Below are positions 32,890 through 42,096 of a DNA stretch of 64,000 nt, piece by piece (positions within the stretch are counted from its first letter, which is position 1; every line of letters begins with the position of its first letter). This DNA comes from UBA4719 sp035654835 (lineage in GTDB: Bacteria; Actinomycetota; Actinomycetes; Actinomycetales; Dermatophilaceae), in NCBI GenBank assembly GCA_035654835.1, contig DASRVZ010000082.1, positions 11,784-75,783 of the forward strand. Direction: 5' to 3'. The notes beneath the pieces are model-generated. The model worked only from the letters and a program-made list of their open reading frames with translations. It made no database searches and was not told the origin of the DNA. The position numbers and the translations under genes were made by a program.

Positions 32890-34350
32890 ATGCCCATGTC
32901 GACCAGCGATCGCCCTGCCCGGCCATCCTCGGCCACGGACGGCCCATGGCCGGTTGTCATCCAAGGCGGGCTGGGGGTGGCCGTATCGTCCTGGCAGATG
33001 GCTCGGGCGGTGTCGCAGGCAGGCCAGCTCGGCGTCGTCTCGGGGACCGCGTTGGACGTGGTGATCGCGCGGCGGCTTCAGGATGGTGACGCGGACGGCG
33101 ACGTCAGACGCGCCCTCGAACAGTTCCCGGTGCCTGCCATGGCCAAACGAGTGTTGGAGCGGCACTTCCGTGAGGGCGGCAGGACACCGGGTCAGCCGTA
33201 CGCGCCCGTCCACAAGCTCCACATGAATCCGAGTGGCACCGACCTGGATCTGTCCATCGTCGCCAACTTCGCCGAGGTGTGGCTGGCCAAGGAGGGTCAC
33301 GACGGCGTCGTGGGGATCAACTTCCTCGAGAAGGTCCAGATGGCCACGCCGAGTGCCGCCTATGGCGCGATGCTCGCGGGGGTTGACTACGTTCTGATGG
33401 GCGCCGGGATCCCCAGCGAGATACCTCACCTCCTCAATCACCTGGCTCGTCATGAGAAGTGCTCGCTGGACCTGCACGTCGACGGGGCGACGACGGCATA
33501 CAGCGTCGGCATCGACCCGGAGGCCCTCACCGGAGGTGGCTTGGCGCCCTTGCATCGCCCGCTCTTCCTGGCGATCGTCTCCGCGCACGTTCTTGCTGCC
33601 TATCTGGCGCGTGAGGACTCGACCCGACCCGACGGTTTCGTCGTCGAGGGGCCGCGAGCGGGCGGGCACAATGCGCCTCCGCGCGGTCGCCTTGTCCTGG
33701 ACGACGACGGGCAGCCGGTGTTCGGTCCACGTGACGACGCGGATCTGGCCAAGGTCGCCGCGGTTGGGCTGCCCTTCTGGCTGGCCGGCGGCTACTCCAC
33801 CGCCGCGCAGGTCAAACAGGCTCTCGCGGAGGGTGCCGCTGGGGTGCAGGTGGGCACGCTGTTCGCCCTCTGTGAGGAGTCCGGGATCGTGACCTCTTTG
33901 CGCAAGGAGATGCTGAGCGAACTGGCTGCAGGACGGCTCGAGGTGCGCACGGATGCACTCGCCTCGCCGACCGGGTTCCCGTTCAAGGTCGCGTCTCTGC
34001 CCGGATCCCTTTCGGAGCCTGAGACGTATGACGCCCGGCCGCGTCTGTGCGACCTGAGCTACCTTCGCGTGCCCTACGAGAAGGAGCCCGGGACGGTGGG
34101 ATACCGGTGCCCGGCCGAGCCCGCCCACATGTACGTCCGCAAGGGCGGCGACCTTGCCGACACGGTGGGACGCAAATGTCTGTGCAACGGGCTCACGGCC
34201 AACGTGGGGCTGGGGCAGACCCGCCGCGACGGCTACCAGGAGGCCGCCATCGCCACCCTGGGCGCCGACCTTGACGGCGTGACCCAGATGCTCTCGGAGC
34301 GTCCCGGAGGCTGGACCGCCGCACAGGCCGTCGACTTCCTCCTGCAATAG
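32890..34350 (+). CDS. Nitronate monooxygenase (2-nitropropane dioxygenase family)
   Basis: The protein is 486 aa from ATG 32890 (TTGGAGG 8 bases upstream). It has the FMN TIM-barrel pattern: VVIQGGLGVAVSSWQMARAVS, SIVANFAEVWLAKEGHDG, EGPRAGGHNAPPRG, PFWLAGGYSTAAQVKQAL and AAGVQVGTLFALCEESG (each quoted in part). It is about 120 residues longer than bacterial NMOs, with a C-terminal part containing C-x-C spaced cysteines (RKCLCNG). The family oxidises propionate-3-nitronate or acts on acyl-CoA/enoyl substrates. A palindromic operator precedes it. Confidence 0.85.
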   Translation: MPMSTSDRPARPSSATDGPWPVVIQGGLGVAVSSWQMARAVSQAGQLGVVSGTALDVVIARRLQDGDADGDVRRALEQFPVPAMAKRVLERHFREGGRTPGQPYAPVHKLHMNPSGTDLDLSIVANFAEVWLAKEGHDGVVGINFLEKVQMATPSAAYGAMLAGVDYVLMGAGIPSEIPHLLNHLARHEKCSLDLHVDGATTAYSVGIDPEALTGGGLAPLHRPLFLAIVSAHVLAAYLAREDSTRPDGFVVEGPRAGGHNAPPRGRLVLDDDGQPVFGPRDDADLAKVAAVGLPFWLAGGYSTAAQVKQALAEGAAGVQVGTLFALCEESGIVTSLRKEMLSELAAGRLEVRTDALASPTGFPFKVASLPGSLSEPETYDARPRLCDLSYLRVPYEKEPGTVGYRCPAEPAHMYVRKGGDLADTVGRKCLCNGLTANVGLGQTRRDGYQEAAIATLGADLDGVTQMLSERPGGWTAAQAVDFLLQ

Positions 34351-34357
34351 TGGACTG

Positions 34358-34798
34358 ATGCTGAAACGTCGATATGGACCTGCCTGCGTTGTTCCCATAC
34401 TGATTCTGAGTGTCGCCGGACTGACCGGCTGCAGCACGTCCGGGGATGCTGCCGGAGGCGGCCTGTCGCTTGTCGACAAGGCCAAGACGGCCAAGGTCTG
34501 CGTCGATGTCGCCGGCTCGGCGCAGGGTGCCGCAGATGTGGGCACGAAGGTTGCCCAGGGCACGATCACCCAGGCAGAGGCCGCGGCGCAGCTGGAGCCG
34601 ATCGCTGCTGAGGTGGCGTCTCTCGCCGAGCAGAACGCCGGACTGCCGATCGGCAAGAACCTGCAGAAGCTGTCGGACAGTGTCGGCTCGCTCCAGAAGG
34701 TCGGCGCTGACGCCCCCACCGACATCCAGGCAGCGGCGGAGTCGCTGGGATCCCAGGCCAACCTGGTCGTCGCCGACTGCGCCGCCATCGGTCAGTGA
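34358..34798 (+). CDS. Lipoprotein of unknown function
   Basis: The protein is 146 aa. The lipobox is VAGLTGC at residues about 19-25. The mature part is an all-helical, Ala/Gln-rich domain (TQAEAAAQLEPIAAEVASLAEQN, quoted in part), probably a helical bundle. One conserved-looking Cys pair (VCVDV and DCAAI) may form a disulphide. It starts 8 bp after the nitronate monooxygenase stop, so the two may be co-transcribed, with no functional clue. Confidence 0.75.
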   Translation: MLKRRYGPACVVPILILSVAGLTGCSTSGDAAGGGLSLVDKAKTAKVCVDVAGSAQGAADVGTKVAQGTITQAEAAAQLEPIAAEVASLAEQNAGLPIGKNLQKLSDSVGSLQKVGADAPTDIQAAAESLGSQANLVVADCAAIGQ

Positions 34799-34826
34799 AC
34801 AACGGCTGATCGCTGACGACGAGCGC

Positions 34827-34915
34827 TGGGTGCGTGTGCCGTCTTTGGCCGGAAGACGTGCCCGGTGAGGCGGGCGGTTGGGTGCGTGTGCCGCGTTTGG
34901 CCGGAAGACGTGCCC
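34827..34915. repeat. Two 37-bp direct repeats between convergent genes
   Basis: Copies at 34827-34863 and 34879-34915 agree at 35 of 37 positions, with a 52-bp period. The first contains an inverted repeat CGTCTT / AAGACG around TGGCCGG, so it may fold as a terminator. The pair fills the gap between the lipoprotein stop and the hydrogenase-like large-subunit stop. Confidence 0.65.
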
Positions 34916-34919
34916 TGGC

Positions 34920-36461
34920 TCAGAGGTCGTTGCCGGCGTACGACAGGTTGAAGCTCTTGTTGGTGAGGGGGAAGTCGGGCACGATCGTGTCCGCCAGCGC
35001 GACGGGTATCGCGGGCCAGTTGAACCAGGACGGGTCCACGATCTTGGCTCGCATCAGGCGCCCATCCGGGTCGACCTCGACGCGATGGACGATGGTGCCG
35101 CGCCATCCCTCCACGATGCCGACCCCACTTCGCACGGCAGTTGAGTGGGTACCAGCGCCCGGGCCAACCTCGGTCCCCTCCGCTGGGGAAGCGCGGAAGG
35201 AAAGCTGGTCAGCAGTGCTGATGAGGTGAGCGGCGAGGCGGGTGGAGGCGGCGTACTCCTCGAGGCGGACCGTGAAGCGGGCGAGGACATCTCCATGGGG
35301 GTTCGTGATGGGGCTGACGGGGAGCTCCACGGTGGGGTGATCCAGTCGTGCGTCGGTGGCGAGGCCGCTGGCACGGGCGACGTAGCCCAGGCATCCCAGG
35401 TCCCGGGCCTGGTCGCGGCTGAGGACCGAGGTGCCGGTGAAGCGATCCCGGACGACGGTGTTGCCGAGGGTGAGCTGGGCGACTTCTGCGAGGTCGTCGG
35501 CGAGGTCGGCGAGCTGCAACGGGTCCGGAAGGCTGAGCAGCTCGACGGCGCCGGGACTGATGGCACCGCGCAGCAGTCGGTGTCCGGTCGTGGCGTTGTT
35601 GATCCGGAGCAGCTGTTCGCGGATCCGTTGCGCGTGGGCGTTGGCGAGGGAGAAGCCGGTGTCGTTGGCCAGAGCGCCGAGGTCGGCGGCGTGGTTGTAC
35701 AGGCGCTCGAGCTCGAGGACCAGGGCCCGCAACCGGTGGGCAGGTTCGGGCATAACGATGCCCAGGGCGTCTTCCACGGCGAGGCTGTGGGCCAGACCGT
35801 GTGCGGCGGAGGTGTCACCACTGATCCGCTCGGCGAGCTGGATGGCGCCGGTCGCATCCTGCCCCTCGAACAGCTTCTCGACGCCGCGGTGGGTGAACCA
35901 GAGTCGGGCCTTGAGCTTGAGGATGCTCTCTCCGACGACGGACAGACGGAAGTGTCCGGGTTCGATGACGCCGGCATGGACTGGTCCTACGGGGATCTCA
36001 TAGACGCCGTCACCGGTCACCTCGAGGAAGGGGTAGGCCTCGGTGTCGGTGAACGGGGGCGGAGGTCCTGCCTCGTTGCGCATCGGATACCAGCCGGCGG
36101 GCCAGTGTGCGTGGCGGACCAGACGGCGGGGCAGTGGGTGCTTGACGGGCACGATCCCGTAGAGGTCATGCATCTCTCGTTCGAAGCGTGAGGCGGGGAA
36201 GGACAGCGATGCCAGCGAGGGCAGCTGCGGATCGTCGGCCGGGAGCGTGATCTCCAGCTCGACGCGGCGGTCGGGGGCGCCGGCGAGAAACAGGTACACC
36301 ACGCGCAAGGTGTCGCCATCGTCGTGCCCAGCTACCAGACCAAGGCGGAACCCCTCCTCGAACAGGGACGCGGCCTGTGCTGCGAGCCTTACCGGTGCCA
36401 GGGATCGGGCCACGCGGTGTGCTCCGGCAGGTGTGCCATTCATGGGCAGGTCGACAGTCAT
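34920..36461 (-). CDS. Hydrogenase-4/complex I large-subunit homologue (HyfG/NuoCD-like) lacking [NiFe] ligands
   Basis: The protein is 513 aa from ATG 36461 (ATGA overlap with the preceding gene). Residues about 25-135 are a NuoC-like domain (FEREMHDLYGIVP). Residues about 150-513 are a NuoD/HyfG-like domain with WFTHRGVEKL. Where [NiFe] enzymes have the N-terminal Cys pair, this protein reads RISGDTSAAH (about 212-221). Where they have the C-terminal Cys pair, it reads DPSWFNWP (about 476). No cysteine ligand remains, so it cannot hold a [NiFe] site. It corresponds in position and type to M. tuberculosis Rv0087 (annotated hycE). Last gene of the complex operon. Confidence 0.88.
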   Translation of the reverse strand: MTVDLPMNGTPAGAHRVARSLAPVRLAAQAASLFEEGFRLGLVAGHDDGDTLRVVYLFLAGAPDRRVELEITLPADDPQLPSLASLSFPASRFEREMHDLYGIVPVKHPLPRRLVRHAHWPAGWYPMRNEAGPPPPFTDTEAYPFLEVTGDGVYEIPVGPVHAGVIEPGHFRLSVVGESILKLKARLWFTHRGVEKLFEGQDATGAIQLAERISGDTSAAHGLAHSLAVEDALGIVMPEPAHRLRALVLELERLYNHAADLGALANDTGFSLANAHAQRIREQLLRINNATTGHRLLRGAISPGAVELLSLPDPLQLADLADDLAEVAQLTLGNTVVRDRFTGTSVLSRDQARDLGCLGYVARASGLATDARLDHPTVELPVSPITNPHGDVLARFTVRLEEYAASTRLAAHLISTADQLSFRASPAEGTEVGPGAGTHSTAVRSGVGIVEGWRGTIVHRVEVDPDGRLMRAKIVDPSWFNWPAIPVALADTIVPDFPLTNKSFNLSYAGNDL

Positions 36462-37927
36462 GGTGTGGCTCCGAGCATGGTGGCAGCGGTGCGGAAAAGC
36501 TGGGTGAGCGGTCCGGCGGTCAGACCCAGAGCAACGCTGAGGGTGACACCCGTGACGAGCGCTCCGGCGACGGAACGCGGCACGGCGATCGTCGGTGCGC
36601 CCGGGTCGGGTGGGCCCAGCAACATCCGGCTGCCGTTGCGGACCAGAGCGGCGAACGCGATGACGACGAGCAGCAACGCGGCGCCGAGCGCCCACTCCAG
36701 GTGGGCGCTCGCCAGCGCCCGGGAGATGGACAGCTCACTGGCGAACATGGCGAATGGCGGCAGACCGAGCAGGACTGCCAGCCCTACAACGAACGCACCG
36801 CCTATCAGTCGCGATCGGGCGAGGACACCGGTGATGTCACTGATCGCGGTGGAGTCGTGGGCTGCCTGCAGCTGTCCGGCGGCGAGGAACACCAGCGTCT
36901 TTCCAATCCCGTGAGCAAGAACATGCAGCAGCAGCGCGGCGATTGCCAGCTTGGTGCCGGCGGCTGCCGCGACAGCGACCAGGCCCATGTTCTCCATGGA
37001 GGAGTAGGCCAGCATCCGTTTGAAGTCGGTCTGGACCACGAGTAGTGACGCGGCGATCAGCATGGTCAAGAGACCGACGATGAGCAGTCCGGCGCGCAGG
37101 AATCCCGCGCCGAGGGCCAGGTCGACAACGGACTTGACCCGGAGGAGCGCAGAGAACGCCACGGACAGCAAGACTCCACTCATCAACGCAGACACCGGTG
37201 CCGGGGACTGGCTGTGTGCGTCGGCCAGCCAGGTGTGGAACGGGACGAGTCCGGCCTTGGCGCCATAGCCGAGCAGCAACAGTCCGGCGGCCAGGTGGGT
37301 CACATTGGGGTCGAGCCGGGTGGCGTGGGCGAGCAGGACGTCGATGTTCAGGGTGGTGCCGCTCGATGCTCCGGCGTGCAGGCTCGCGAAGTAGAGCAGG
37401 ACGGTGCCCAGGAACGCCAACGCGATGCCGACCGAGCAGATCACGACGTATTTCCAGGTCGCCTCCAGAGCCGCGCGCGTCCGGCGGTGTCCGACGAGGA
37501 ATGCCGTGGCCACGGTCGTGGCTTCGATGGCCACCCACATCAGGCCGATGTTGTTGGCCAGGACTGCCAGCGACATCGCGGCCAGGAAGATGGGCACCAG
37601 AACGCCGTAGAGGTTCGCGCCTCTTTCGTCAGTGTGTCCGTGGGCGAGCTCCGCGTTGATGTAACCGACGCTGGCCCAGGTGGCCAGGGTGCCCACCGTC
37701 CCGATGACGATGAGCATGGTGACGGTCAGCGCGTCGGCGCGCAGCAGATGCCCGACCCCGAATCGCGCCCCGGACCCGATCTGGGAGCCGAGAACGACCG
37801 CGGTCATCAATACCGACAGCGCTGCGAGGACGGTGACGAAGGCGCTCAGCCGCCGCCAGCCGACGGCTGCAGCGAACGCGGCCGCGGCGAGCGGAGCGAG
37901 GATCGGCAGGAGGAGCAAGGTGTTCAT
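36458..37927 (-). CDS. Antiporter-like proton-translocating subunit (HyfF/HycQ-like)
   Basis: The protein is 489 aa with about 14 membrane helices. Mrp/NuoN-type motifs are visible: VAIEATTVATAFLVG (key Glu), LLGYGAKAGLVPFHTWLADAHSQSPAPVSALMSG (quoted in part; key Lys), and FKRMLAYSSMENMG. This is a complex I antiporter-like module that couples redox chemistry to ion movement. It occupies the position of M. tuberculosis Rv0086 (hycQ). The ATG shares one base with the preceding stop (TGATG). Confidence 0.9.
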   Translation of the reverse strand: MNTLLLLPILAPLAAAAFAAAVGWRRLSAFVTVLAALSVLMTAVVLGSQIGSGARFGVGHLLRADALTVTMLIVIGTVGTLATWASVGYINAELAHGHTDERGANLYGVLVPIFLAAMSLAVLANNIGLMWVAIEATTVATAFLVGHRRTRAALEATWKYVVICSVGIALAFLGTVLLYFASLHAGASSGTTLNIDVLLAHATRLDPNVTHLAAGLLLLGYGAKAGLVPFHTWLADAHSQSPAPVSALMSGVLLSVAFSALLRVKSVVDLALGAGFLRAGLLIVGLLTMLIAASLLVVQTDFKRMLAYSSMENMGLVAVAAAAGTKLAIAALLLHVLAHGIGKTLVFLAAGQLQAAHDSTAISDITGVLARSRLIGGAFVVGLAVLLGLPPFAMFASELSISRALASAHLEWALGAALLLVVIAFAALVRNGSRMLLGPPDPGAPTIAVPRSVAGALVTGVTLSVALGLTAGPLTQLFRTAATMLGATP

Positions 37928-38589
37928 CAGTCGCGAAGCTCCCGTAGCTGATCGAGGTCGGTGCCGCCGAAGGTGCGGCGCATATGCCCGGTGAGCAGGC
38001 CAAGCACCAGCACGGCGAACAGGACGTCGAGCGACGCGCCGAGCTCGACGATGAGGGGGACGCCAGAGGTGATGAGGAACGCGGTGGCCGCGATTCCGTT
38101 GTCCAGCATCATGAAACCCACGGCCTGGGACAGTGCGCGGCGCCTGCTGACCATGACGAAGACGGCAATCAGGATCACGGCGAACGCGGCCGGCACGGCT
38201 CGGGTGGCTGGAGAGGGGTCGAGGTCGATGATCGGTCGGGTCACCGCGTAGGCGAGGACGGTCAGACCGGCAGTGATCAGCAGTGACGCCGTGGTGTTGA
38301 CCAGTGGCGTGCTTTCGCGGCGCTCGTGGTCCTCGGTGCCGACGGCCCGCGCGAGCAGGAGCGGCAGGACGACCGCGCGCAGGAGGAGCACGACGACTCC
38401 GACAACGACGAGGGCTGCGTCCTTCTGGTACATGCCCACGGTGAGGGGGATCGTGGCCAGGGCCACGCCTTGCGCAGCCAGCATCCGGACGATGGCGCGG
38501 AGCTCACGGCGCCACACGATGAGGACAGCAGCCAGCAGGAACGCTCCTGCGGCCAGGTCGAGTACGCCGGTGTAGGTGGCTTGGTTCAT
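37927..38589 (-). CDS. HyfE/HycP-like membrane subunit
   Basis: The protein is 220 aa with seven or so hydrophobic helices. It matches hydrogenase-4 component E, with a short NuoK-like region (GFMMLDNGIAATAFLI). ATG 38589 has GAGAAG upstream; a GTG 6 bases earlier is the other option. In the operon it corresponds to Rv0085 (hycP). It is expected to bridge the antiporter-like subunits in the membrane arm. Confidence 0.85.
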   Translation of the reverse strand: MNQATYTGVLDLAAGAFLLAAVLIVWRRELRAIVRMLAAQGVALATIPLTVGMYQKDAALVVVGVVVLLLRAVVLPLLLARAVGTEDHERRESTPLVNTTASLLITAGLTVLAYAVTRPIIDLDPSPATRAVPAAFAVILIAVFVMVSRRRALSQAVGFMMLDNGIAATAFLITSGVPLIVELGASLDVLFAVLVLGLLTGHMRRTFGGTDLDQLRELRD

Positions 38590-38617
38590 CTGCACTTCTC
38601 TGTTCGTGTCATGGCGA

Positions 38618-39580
38618 TCAGCTTGTGGGGGTGCCGAGGAAGTAGGACGCGGTCACCGCGAGCAGCGCCAGAAGGAACGAGCCGGCCAGCAGCTCGGGCA
38701 CCCGGAACAGCCGAAGCTTGGCGATGAAGACCTCACCGGCGGCGAGCAGACCAGCCAGAACAACGACCTTGACGGCGATGGATGCGAGACCGATGAGTAC
38801 CGCGAGCAATGACGGGTCGGCACCGGCGATACCCCATGGAAAGAACAGGTTCGCCACCAGCGCCAGCAGGACCGTGAGGCGCATGCTGCTGGCCCACTCG
38901 ACCAGTGCCAGCTTCGGACCGGCGTACTCCAGGACCATCGCCTCATGAATCATGGTCAGCTCGAGGTGGGTCGAGGGGTTGTCCACCGGCAGTCGCCCGG
39001 TCTCGGCGATGATCACGATGGCCAGGGCAACAAAGGCCAGCAGGCTGCCCGGTGACACCAGCTGTTCAGGGTTGTTCGCCGTCGCCGACACGATGGCAGC
39101 CAGGTTGGCCGACTGTCCGGGCACGGAGAGGGCAAAGATCGCGAGCAGGATGGTGGGCTCGACGAGGGCTGCGATGGTGATCTCGCGGCTGGACCCCATG
39201 CCGCCGAAAGCCGTGCCGGTGTCGATGCCGGCCAGGGTCAAGGCGACCGTTCCCAGGAACAGCAGGCCGACGACCCCGAAGAGATCCGCTACCGAGTCCA
39301 GCGGTGAGCCGAGGGCAATGATCGGCACGATCGCGGCGATCAACAGCGAGCTGCCAGCCACGACCGCTGGTGCCAGAGCGAACACCACAGTGGTCCCGCG
39401 GGGCGTGATCTGCTGCTTGCGCAACTGCTTTCGCAGGTCCCGCCACGGCTGGCCGATACCGCCTCCGGCCCTGCCCTCAAGGCGGGCGCGTACCTGCCTC
39501 ATTCCACCGACGACCAACGGTGCTCCGGCAAGGACGCCCACCACCTGCAGGGCTGCGGCCGCGACTGCCAAGGCGCTCAT
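38618..39580 (-). CDS. NuoH-like membrane anchor subunit (HyfC/HycD-like)
   Basis: The protein is 320 aa with eight hydrophobic helices. NuoH-family motifs include ETGRLPVDNPSTHLELTMIHEAMVLEYAGP (quoted in part), the quinone/ferredoxin-module docking loop with its conserved acidic residues. It links the peripheral redox subunits to the membrane arm. It corresponds to Rv0084 (hycD). The ATG overlaps the stop of the NuoL-like gene (ATGA). Confidence 0.9.
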   Translation of the reverse strand: MSALAVAAAALQVVGVLAGAPLVVGGMRQVRARLEGRAGGGIGQPWRDLRKQLRKQQITPRGTTVVFALAPAVVAGSSLLIAAIVPIIALGSPLDSVADLFGVVGLLFLGTVALTLAGIDTGTAFGGMGSSREITIAALVEPTILLAIFALSVPGQSANLAAIVSATANNPEQLVSPGSLLAFVALAIVIIAETGRLPVDNPSTHLELTMIHEAMVLEYAGPKLALVEWASSMRLTVLLALVANLFFPWGIAGADPSLLAVLIGLASIAVKVVVLAGLLAAGEVFIAKLRLFRVPELLAGSFLLALLAVTASYFLGTPTS

Positions 39581-41583
39581 CGAGCGACCAGCAGAACGAT
39601 GAGCAGACCCGCGGCGCCGTATGCGAGATAGAGGTGCACGCTGCCGGTATGTGCGCGGCGCACCAGCTGGGCCCAGCTGGTGACGGCCTGGACCACCGGG
39701 GTGTAGAAGCGTTGTTCCACCGGATCGGCCATCAGAGTCCGGTAGCTGACCCTCTCGACCAAGTACTGCGACTCGGCGAAGTGGGTGACCTCCACGTTGG
39801 TGTCGGGTCGCAGGATGTCATCGAAGACGCGCTGCAAGGGTTCGGCGAACGACGTTGCGGTGTATTGCATCCGGGGGCTGAGCGAATCTGCGCCACTCGC
39901 CCACAGCGGGGTCACCGCCACGGGTGGGCGATGCCGTCTTCCCCAGCGGGCCAGGGCAAGCGCAAGCAGAATCGCGATGACCAGTGCGGCCGCGAGCAGG
40001 CCTGGCGAGATCGATCCGGCGACACCGGGCAGGCGCAGGATCGTCTCGATCTGCGGACCTGCGGAGTCGCCGCCGACTCTGGGCAGCACGGCCAGGACCC
40101 GCTGCAGGGTGGGGCTGAGCAGGACTGGGGCGATGGCGAATACCACGCAGGCAGCCGCAGCCAGGGTCATGCCGGCGAGCATGCTCTTGGGTGCTTCCCG
40201 GGCGGCCTCGGCGGCGGCCGAGCGTGGTCGGGCCAGGAACCCGACCCCGAACGCCTTGACCATGGCGGCGATCCCGAGCCCGGTGGTGAGTGCGACTGCG
40301 CCCACCGACAAGGGCATCGCCAGTGCCACGAGCGTGATGCTGTCGTGGGGGGCGTGGATGAGGCTTTGCAGCAGGAGCCACTCGCTCACGAAGCCGGCGC
40401 CCAGCGGCAAACCGGAAGCGCCGAGCGCGGCAATGCCGAACATCACGGTGGTGACCGGCATCCGGCGGGCCAGGCCGCCGAGCTTGTCCAGGTCGCGCAG
40501 CCCGGTCGCGGCAAGCACTGATCCAGCTGCCAGGAAGCCGAGCGTCTTGAAGGCGGCGTGACTGAGCAGGTGCAGGAGCGCGGCGGTCAGCGCGATGGCA
40601 GCCACCGTCGGCGCCCCCGAAGACGTGAGGAGCGTGGCAGCACCCAGAGCTAGCGTGATCAGTCCCATGTTCTCGGTGGTCGAGTAGGCCAACAGCTGCT
40701 TCAGATCGGTCGCCACAGAGGCCTGTAGCACACCAAAGACTGCTGACACGGCGCCGAAGATCATGAGCGTCAGGCCCCACCAGTGCGGGCCGGGGGCGAG
40801 CAGCTGTAGGTCGATCCGGATGATGCCGTAGATACCCATGTTGACCATCGCCGCGCTCATCAACGCCGAGACCGGGCTTGGTGCCTCGGGATGCGCCTTG
40901 GGCAACCATGCGTGCAGCGGAAGCAGGCCGGCCTTCGACCCGAATCCCAGGACCGTGAGCAGGAAGATTGCGTTGCGGGGGCCCTGTGTGAGGTTGTCCA
41001 CGTTCGCTTCGATCGTGGTGAAGGCGTCGCCGCCGCCGGCGGCGGACAAGACCACGAGGGCGATCAGGATGAACACGAAGCCCAGCTGGGTCATGACCGC
41101 GTAGAAGACCCCTGCGCACCTGACTTCCTTACGGCGGTGCTCTGAGAGCACCAGGATCAGAGACGTCGCCGCCATCAGCTCCCAGGCCAGCAGGAACGTT
41201 GTCACCGAGCCGGCTGCCGGTACGAGGAGCATGCCCGCCACGAACAACGGGAGCGTGACCAGCGGGAAGCGAGCCCAGTGTTCACGTCTCGCGTAACCGA
41301 CGGCGTAGATACCGACCGCGATTGCGACCGCGCCGGTCGCTGCGACGAAGACGCCCCCCAGCGGGTCGAGATCGAGGCGAACACCGACCAGGGGAAGTAG
41401 CCAGCCGATCCGCAGCTGCCGTGGCTCGCCGAAGATCACGCTCAGCCCGAGTGCCAGGCCGATCGCTCCGAGGATCGCGGTGAGCCCTCCGGACAGTGCG
41501 GGCCCATCAATCGACCGTCGCGCGGCACGGGGGCCCTCACCCAGCGCAGGAGCGGCGGGGGAGGCGTCGATGGTGGTGGTCAC
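39577..41583 (-). CDS. NuoL-like antiporter subunit (HyfB/HycC-like)
   Basis: The protein is 668 aa from GTG 41583, which overlaps the small-subunit stop (GTGA). About 16 helices are present. Antiporter motifs are LLAWELMAATSLILVL (key Glu), GFGSKAGLLPLHAWLPKAHPEAPSPVSALMS (quoted in part; key Lys) and DLKQLLAYSTTENMG. A long C-terminal extension with one more helix is typical of HyfB. It corresponds to Rv0083. It is predicted to pump H+ or Na+ in the membrane arm. Confidence 0.9.
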   Translation of the reverse strand: MTTTIDASPAAPALGEGPRAARRSIDGPALSGGLTAILGAIGLALGLSVIFGEPRQLRIGWLLPLVGVRLDLDPLGGVFVAATGAVAIAVGIYAVGYARREHWARFPLVTLPLFVAGMLLVPAAGSVTTFLLAWELMAATSLILVLSEHRRKEVRCAGVFYAVMTQLGFVFILIALVVLSAAGGGDAFTTIEANVDNLTQGPRNAIFLLTVLGFGSKAGLLPLHAWLPKAHPEAPSPVSALMSAAMVNMGIYGIIRIDLQLLAPGPHWWGLTLMIFGAVSAVFGVLQASVATDLKQLLAYSTTENMGLITLALGAATLLTSSGAPTVAAIALTAALLHLLSHAAFKTLGFLAAGSVLAATGLRDLDKLGGLARRMPVTTVMFGIAALGASGLPLGAGFVSEWLLLQSLIHAPHDSITLVALAMPLSVGAVALTTGLGIAAMVKAFGVGFLARPRSAAAEAAREAPKSMLAGMTLAAAACVVFAIAPVLLSPTLQRVLAVLPRVGGDSAGPQIETILRLPGVAGSISPGLLAAALVIAILLALALARWGRRHRPPVAVTPLWASGADSLSPRMQYTATSFAEPLQRVFDDILRPDTNVEVTHFAESQYLVERVSYRTLMADPVEQRFYTPVVQAVTSWAQLVRRAHTGSVHLYLAYGAAGLLIVLLVAR

Positions 41584-42059
41584 CGGCCGGTCACACTGCG
41601 CAGCGCGGTGATGATCTGCTGCGGGGTGGGCGGGCAGCCAGGGATCTCTACATCCACCGGCACCACGTCGCCGACCGTACCCACGACCCCGTAGCCCTTG
41701 GTGAACACGCCGCCGTTGACCGCGCAATCGCCTACAGCGATGACAATCCGCGGCTCCGGAATGGCTTTCAGGGTGTTGAGCAACGGCTGGCGCATGTTGT
41801 GGGTCACGACACCGGTTGCGAGCAATGCATCGGCGTGGCGGGGTGAGGCGACCAACCGCGCACCGAAACGCTCCGCGTCATATACGGGAGAGAAGGCGCT
41901 GGTGATCTCGAGCTCGCAACCATTGCAGGAACCGCAGTCCACGTGCCGCAGCTGAAGCGAGCCAGTCACTCCGGTGGGAGGGACAATTGCTGCCTCGGGG
42001 GCGTCCGGTGCGGGCTCGACGATGCGACCGACTCGACCGATCTTGCCGATCCAGCTCAT
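41580..42059 (-). CDS. NuoB-like small subunit with N2-type [4Fe-4S] site (HyfI/HycG-like)
   Basis: The protein is 159 aa from ATG 42059 (AGGAGAGG 5-10 bases upstream). The proximal cluster ligands are intact: DCGSCNGCE, GDCAVNGG and PGCPPTP. So this subunit keeps its FeS cluster while the partner large subunit has lost its metal site. It corresponds to Rv0082. No NuoI/HyfH-type ferredoxin subunit is encoded in the operon, so the electron donor must be external. Confidence 0.9.
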   Translation of the reverse strand: MSWIGKIGRVGRIVEPAPDAPEAAIVPPTGVTGSLQLRHVDCGSCNGCELEITSAFSPVYDAERFGARLVASPRHADALLATGVVTHNMRQPLLNTLKAIPEPRIVIAVGDCAVNGGVFTKGYGVVGTVGDVVPVDVEIPGCPPTPQQIITALRSVTGR

Positions 42060-42096
42060 TGGTCCCTCTCCTGGCAAGTCGGGTTGGTCGCATTCA

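Noticed and set aside
34800..34919. Two 37-bp repeats considered as a minimal CRISPR array
   Set aside because: There are only two copies, the spacing is 15 bp, and no cas genes are present.
34792..36695. Longer upstream starts for the hydrogenase-like large subunit
   Set aside because: ATG 36461 forms an ATGA overlap with the preceding gene, and the homologous N-terminus begins there; upstream codons only read antiporter-gene sequence in another frame.
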